Of a DNA stretch of 64,000 bases, positions 58,434-64,000 are shown in pieces; within the stretch, counting starts at the first letter, position 1, and each line of letters begins with the position of its first letter. The stretch covers positions 62,001 to 126,000 of the forward strand of contig JAIXMP010000058.1 of the NCBI GenBank assembly GCA_025677815.1, read 5' to 3'. Position numbers and translations under genes: made by a program. The notes below the pieces were generated by a model, which saw only the letters and a program-made list of their open reading frames with translations, did no database searches and was not told the origin of the DNA. Source of the stretch: Phascolomyces articulosus (lineage: Eukaryota; Mucoromycota; Mucoromycetes; Mucorales; Lichtheimiaceae).

Positions 58434-58442
58434 ATTTATATA
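58434..58442 (-). promoter_or_regulatory. TATA box upstream of the small minus-strand gene
   Basis: TATATAAAT on the minus strand, about 80 nt before a start codon that abuts a splice donor. The position is right for a core promoter, but the gene itself is uncertain. Confidence 0.35.
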
Positions 58443-59726
58443 ATCCATTATAAGAACGCCACCCAATTGTCGGATGATCCCAAAAATAACCCCTACTCAC
58501 ATATATATAATCACTTATGCAGCAGCAGGTACCAAAGTATAAGTTTTGCATTAGACAAAAAAACTCCGTTTGCAAACAAAATGAGTGGTTTGTTCTTTCA
58601 AATAAAAGAAAACGTATTACTATTATTATGATTATCTAGAAATGACGATGATGATATATATATAAATATATATCGTTATAGGATGAGTTGATTACTCCTC
58701 GTTCTTTTAAACTTCTCATCATAGTTGTTCTTCTTTCCCCTTTCATATGGTTCTTCTTTTTATTTCATATGTTTTTATTTCTCCTAAAGGGAATAGACCA
58801 TCATCATCATAATAATAGTAAAAATGTCTTTATTATTATTATTATTTGGATCTATTATGATATAAAAAGAATTTGACAGTTGTCATAATTGTTCATAAAA
58901 GTTATATATATTTATTATAAATAAAGAAACTCCCTTTCTCTTGTCATCTTGTCGTTTTTTTTTTTTTTTTGACAGGTTATCATACGAGTAAGTAATAAGT
59001 TGTAGTACAGCTAACTATAAAAATTGATATAAGACCGAGAGTGGGAAAAGTATTTAAAGTAATAATATTATTAGAACCTCCTTATTTCTGTTTGAATTGG
59101 GTGGCTACAAGTGGCTCCTTGATGATTGTTATTATTATTATTATTATTATTACTATTAGCATCATCATTAGCATCATCCTCTTTATAATTCAACCTCTTA
59201 TTTCAAACGATCGTAAATAGTCAACCCCTTCTAATGTCTTTTTTATTCCCCTTTTGTTTATACTATTTTCAAATCTATAAAGATTTCCTTTCTTCCTTTA
59301 AGGCATCATTATCTTATTCTCCTCGATTTTCACCCCCTCCCTTCTTTTATTCTAGCCCCCCTTCCCTTTCATCCAATTCTTACTCTCCCTCCCCCCAAGA
59401 TAATGTATGTCCTAATCTCGCGTCAATTGGTAACAATATTTACTATTTGTTTACAAAAAAACATATGAAGTTTTTTTATGTATTCTCAATGTAAATATTT
59501 ATTCATTCTATTAGTAATTACACTACCAATTATAAATGTTTATGGTTCTAGGCTTTCTCTATTGATATATATTATTATATAAATTTTTGTTTTAAACTTC
59601 TTTTGGATTATTTCATGTATTGACAGATCAACGATCGCCTCCCCCTTCTTTATAGTCATCATATTATATATCTATATATCTATTCTCTCTCTCTTCATAA
59701 TACATAAATACTATTACTACTCTATG

Positions 59727-59757
<31 letters not shown>

Positions 59758-60828
59758 TCCCTTCATACTTTTTACTCCTCATGTATATCATCCATTTCCC
59801 CCCCTCCCCCAACTATTTCCCTCCCCCTCTTTGTTCATAACAGTATTATAACTTTATACACGGTTGATGTCCATTGTCTATATATATATGATTCACTTGC
59901 TTCTATTTACCTGATCGGTTTTGAACGGTTGTTGGTATAGGCTGTGCAATGCTGAGCGAAAAGATAAAAGAATATTTGACCTCCTTAGCCCTTCATGTGT
60001 TTTTTTTTTCAATTTTGTTCAGTGAGCTTTATTTTATGAAATCGCATTGTGTTATGAAATTATTTTACAATGCTGATAATAATAATAATGATGATGATGA
60101 TGGATTTATTATCTTTTGTAACTCATGTGTTTCCATCTGCTTTTTTTTTCTCCGCTCTCTCTTTTTTTTTTTTACTGTTGCTTTTTTCCCTTTTCTCTCT
60201 CATCTTTCCCCTTTTCCTCCTTCAGATCACACGCTTACATACATTTAAACAAGAGCTTTAATCATCATCATCATCATTAGCTTATATTCTATATAACTAT
60301 TTGATTTCTCGATTAATTATATACGAAAAAAAAAGAACTTGACAACGAGACAATCCAATTCAACTATTATATAAACACACACACACACTCCCTGTGACGT
60401 TATATTTGCTTAATTATTATATATAAAAACCAACTTTGATTTGTTTTCTTCTTTTCCTTCTCTCTCTCTTCCCTTTTTTTTTCTTCCTTTCACTTTCTTT
60501 ATTCATAATCACACCGCGCATTACTTTTTAATATTTCACACACTCAACAAAATCATCTTCTTAATTTCCTCTTCTCACACTTTCATCATTCTTCATCATT
60601 ATCATTATATCAAAAAGTACTATTTTTAGCATTTGCATATCCTTTTAAACAAGCCCTCAAAGGTAAATTTGTTGTTGTTTTTTATCATCTGTGAATGTTT
60701 TCAAACATATTTATTGTATATATCAAAATAGTTTCCACATTTAAAACGATCTACATTTTTCAAAAAAAAAAAAAAAAAAAGAAAAATACACACACACATA
60801 TATATAACTCTGTGACTCTTCTTTAATC
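58443..60828. other. Intergenic / 5' leader of the CP2 gene
   Basis: No supportable gene. The stretch is very rich in pyrimidine simple sequence (for example (TC)n near 59735-59754, and T-rich runs near 60145-60210), with (ATT)n near 59128-59150. Short Ser/Phe-rich frames reflect this composition. The final several hundred bases are probably the 5' UTR and promoter of the CP2/Grainyhead gene. Confidence 0.5.
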
Positions 60829-63750
60829 ATGATCCAATCACATCATCAACTTCAACATCAACAACATCAACAGCAGCAGCAACAACAACAACAACAACAA
60901 CAAAACAAACTTTATCATAATCGGGCAGTATCACTCAACTATCCATTATCTTCTGTGAATACTATGATGGATCATCGACCTCCAACAACTACAACGTCAT
61001 GGCGACATCATCATGCAACAACACCTCCTATGCTTCCTACCATGGCTTATGGTTGTATGTTAAATGATGGATGGAATAGTCCACAAGAATACCTTTCAAA
61101 TTCTAGTACCGGTAGTTCTTCAAGTAGTAGTAGTAACAATGGTAGTACTTCCGCCACTGCAACAATGACACCTTCCCCTGTGGATATGGTACTTTTACAT
61201 CCTGTGCCAAATGAAATAGAAACTGGAATCTCCACTTCAACTACTTCTCAAAACAATCATAATAATAACGGTACTTCATCAACATCGTCACTTTCATTAC
61301 CTACAGCAACAACAGTCCCTTCTGTTGAAATGTAAGTATCATATTTTTCTTCTTGTTAAACACATCTGTGTTACACAAAATACACACATCAAAACACATG
61401 TAAAAGAAACTTAACTTTATTATTATCCAAAACATACTTTTATAACACAGCCCTGAAAATTTAAGGATAACTGGAATACTTTCTGGTAAGTCTCTTCTCA
61501 CTCTATATATACATACATCAACATCATCATCATTCACGTCTTCTTCTTCTTGATGAAATCTTGCTCTCCTATTTATTATCATCATTTTGCTTAATAATAC
61601 TATTCTCAATTGAATTCAAACATCTTTTTCTTCTTTACTACCCCCAAAAATATATTTCTTTGTACACCATTGAATCATTTCCTTCCCCCCAAAACTCAAA
61701 TTATCACATAATAACTCAAAACTCAATCCAACTCTTTTTTTTATATATAATTAGCCCCTACTGCCATTTCACCCAAAACAGATGACGCTTTAATTACTTA
61801 TTTAAATCGTGGACAATTATATGCCATTGATTTAAAAGAGGCTCGGCCTGAACAAACCGATGGAAATACCATGGTAACAACAACCATTTCAATTACATTT
61901 CATGAAAAATCACATCGACAAGTCGCCAACAATTATTGGAAGTTCTGGTTAAGTCAACAAAGATCGACAGACGCACGAGCCATAAGCATCGGTAAAAGCT
62001 GATTTGTTTATTAAATGAGTCCAATTGAATAATAATAATACTAATAATTGACTTTATATTGTTATATATATATATATATATCTATAGATGATGCCCATTG
62101 CTGTGGTGTAGTCAATATTCGATTTTCATCCTTTGATAGAATTACATTTGATTGGGATACCCGTCAAGGTTCTAGAATTCATGTTCGTTTTCATTGTTTA
62201 TCGACCGATTTTTCACGTATCAAAGGTGTCAAAGGCATTCCTCTTCGTATTCATCTTGAACATCGTATTTCTTCTTCATCTTCTTCACCCTCTCCTACTA
62301 CTACTTCTGCTTCCTCGCCTGTCCATTACCAAGGGGGAGGTATTGACTCTTCTTCTTCATGGGAATTTGTTGAAGAATCATTCTGTAAAATCAAATTGTT
62401 CCGTGACAAAGGTGCTGAACGTAAAAACAAGGATAATTCTAAACAATATATGAAGCATTGTCAGAAAATGCAAGGTACTATTTTTTTTATCTAATACCCT
62501 ATATAAAATATCAGTAGTTATCGTCACTGATAAGGACCCCCCCCCCAATTCAAATTAATAATAATTATATATCATTTTCTATGATTTTATTAGAAAATGC
62601 AAAAGATGAACAACAAAAAAATCTTATGGAACTTATGTATGATCTTCAAAAACCTTTTAGTGTTTTTGATGTGATTCCTCAATCACCCCCTTTAAAACAA
62701 CTCGATGATTTATCAGCATGCGGTAATGACTTTGAAGAATTATCTCGCGAATTTTTCTCTGGTGGTGGTAATATGACTGGCCATCATGCCAATATAATGA
62801 ATGGTGGTAATAGTATGAATCATAGTAATAATAATAAACGTAATCGAGTTATGACTGCACCCTCGGCTTTGTTTCATGGACAACCACCACCTTCTTCTGC
62901 TTTTTGTGCACCCTTTTCAGCAACATTTACAACACCTTCCCATTGGTCTCCTTTCCCATCTCCTGTAGTAACAACAACAACATCTTCAACACCTGGTGGT
63001 TATTTTTATACGAATGAATCACCTACCAGTGTATATAACCCATCTTCCGCTGTAACAACACCATTCGATGGTTATCCAACCCATGAACATAATAACAAAG
63101 AAATGATGTTACCTCCAACAGCACCTACTATGTCTATACCACCCCCATTATCGGCTGCTATCCCTGCATCTTCTGGATGTCTTTATACAAATAACACAGC
63201 TACTACCTCTAATCCAACATTATCCACAATGACAACAACAATGCCTCCTCCACCTCTTTTACATCACAACCCAAAAAAACGAGCACGAGAACCTAGTACC
63301 AGTGATGCTTTACCACCACCACCGCCCTCTTCATCATTACCATCATTACATCCTACTTTATCATCAGGAAAACGTATTGCTATTCGAACCAATGATAATG
63401 TAGATCCACAAATCATTGAACTTCAAGAATTTACTTCGCATGAACTTAAAGTAAAACTTTGTACAGTATTATCTCTTCACCCAGATCAAGTGACTCATAT
63501 CGTATGGCGACCCAAGGACAAAACTTCTTCTACTACTCCATCTAATAATAATAATAATAACAATAATAGTACCATTACAACAAAGTCATCTTCTTCTCCA
63601 CGTAAAAAATCAAATAACCATAGTCATCAAGATATTTTTATTACCATGGATGATGATTTTATTACTCAAGATTTATTGACATGGCAACAACCCTCTGCTT
63701 CTTGGGAAATTAAATCCGATGGTACTGTTCGTATTATTCTTGAAAACTAA
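60829..63750 (+). CDS. CP2/Grainyhead-family transcription factor
   Basis: Nuclear DNA-binding protein of the CP2/Grainyhead family, whose fungal members control cell-wall remodelling and hyphal or conidial separation genes. Five exons (60829-61331, 61451-61485, 61755-61991, 62088-62474, 62594-63750) join in frame. After a Gln/His-rich N-terminus, the CP2 domain shows the family signatures in order: ALITYLNRGQLYAIDLKE, NNYWKFWLSQQ, FSSFDRITFDWDTRQGSRIH, VRFHCLSTDFSRIKGVKGIP, LRIHLEHRIS, and CKIKLFRDKGAERKNKDNSK. A Ser-rich insertion (after HRIS) interrupts the usual strand. After a long Pro/Thr/Asn linker, the C-terminus (IIELQEFTSHELKVKLCTVL, then DIFITMDDDFITQDLLTW and GTVRIILEN) fits the ubiquitin-like dimerisation module of the family, interrupted by an Asn/Ser run. 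The ATG at 60829 is the first in frame. Confidence 0.9.
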
Positions 63751-64000
63751 AAACAAAATATCAATATCATTATTATTTTATCTTTAGCATATATTTTCTT
63801 TTCTTCATTTACTCTTTTTATTATTATTATTATTATTATTTCAACAAAAATTTATTCATTTTCAAATCTCTTATTATTCTATTTCTCTCACACACCCTAC
63901 TACTACTTCTTCCAACAACAACAACAATTATTATTTCATCTAAGCGTATTTTATGCTTTCTTTTTTTAATTCTTTTTTTATTATTATTATTACTATTATT
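63751..64000. other. 3' flank of the CP2 gene
   Basis: AT-rich, with two (ATT)n tracts near 63817-63840 and 63978-64000. Probably 3' UTR; no further gene begins before the window ends. Confidence 0.6.

Noticed and set aside
59234..60248. Several Ser/Phe-rich frames upstream of the CP2 gene
   Set aside because: They follow T/C-rich simple sequence, lack introns and motifs, and probably lie in the promoter or 5' leader.

Overview
The window is eukaryotic nuclear DNA from a filamentous fungus, most probably an early-diverging Mucoromycota (Mucorales-type) species. The evidence is: strongly AT-rich DNA full of microsatellites; protein genes broken by many short GT..AG introns of about 50-150 nt; long Gln, Asn, Ser and Thr runs in regulatory proteins; and gene content that includes a fungal CP2/Grainyhead factor, an MLX-type bHLH-zipper factor, VPS37, a CaM kinase and a microsomal P450. 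There is no bacterial operon structure, rRNA, recognisable tRNA or CRISPR array. All exon models were read by eye.

Left block (0.8-13 kb), all on the minus strand: an RRM protein resembling the CPSF6/CFIm68 mRNA 3'-end processing factor (852-2779); two membrane proteins with PY-motif cytoplasmic tails (4805-5588 and 6400-8406); an MLX/Max-like bHLH-zipper transcription factor (9281-11091); and a disordered protein of unknown role (11536-12984). A gene-poor stretch follows, holding a partial Myb/SANT gene (17995-18362). Next are VPS37 (ESCRT-I, 19326-20692, minus) and a CaMK-type kinase (20907-23197, plus), which share a 214-bp divergent promoter.

Middle block (23-37 kb): another gene-poor stretch carries a short pogo-like MITE (23901-24041) and a strong hairpin. 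Three tandem, same-strand, intronless paralogues of an unrecognised 458-470 aa family follow (27422, 31895, 35647). Each has its own TATA box. Their coding sequences are a mosaic of identical tracts while their flanks have diverged, which is the signature of recent gene conversion. This family is the best candidate here for undescribed biology.

Right block (37-64 kb): a zinc-ribbon protein with an acidic tail (37766-38823, plus) converges on a CYP52/CYP86-like P450 (39697-41836, minus). A decayed, repeat-bearing intergenic region follows. An unusual locus lies at 47.1-54.1 kb. It starts with a large membrane-anchored, acidic, internally repeated ORF whose 5' end is out of frame with the only good ATG. 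It continues as a plus-strand series of GTAAGT introns, an inverted duplication, tandem duplications and short open exons. A poorly resolved minus-strand gene (about 57.6-58.4 kb) and a clear CP2/Grainyhead transcription factor (60829-63750, plus) close the window.

The recognisable genes are mostly housekeeping or regulatory: transcription control, mRNA 3' processing, endosomal sorting and PY-motif adaptors, and Ca2+ signalling. They do not form one pathway.
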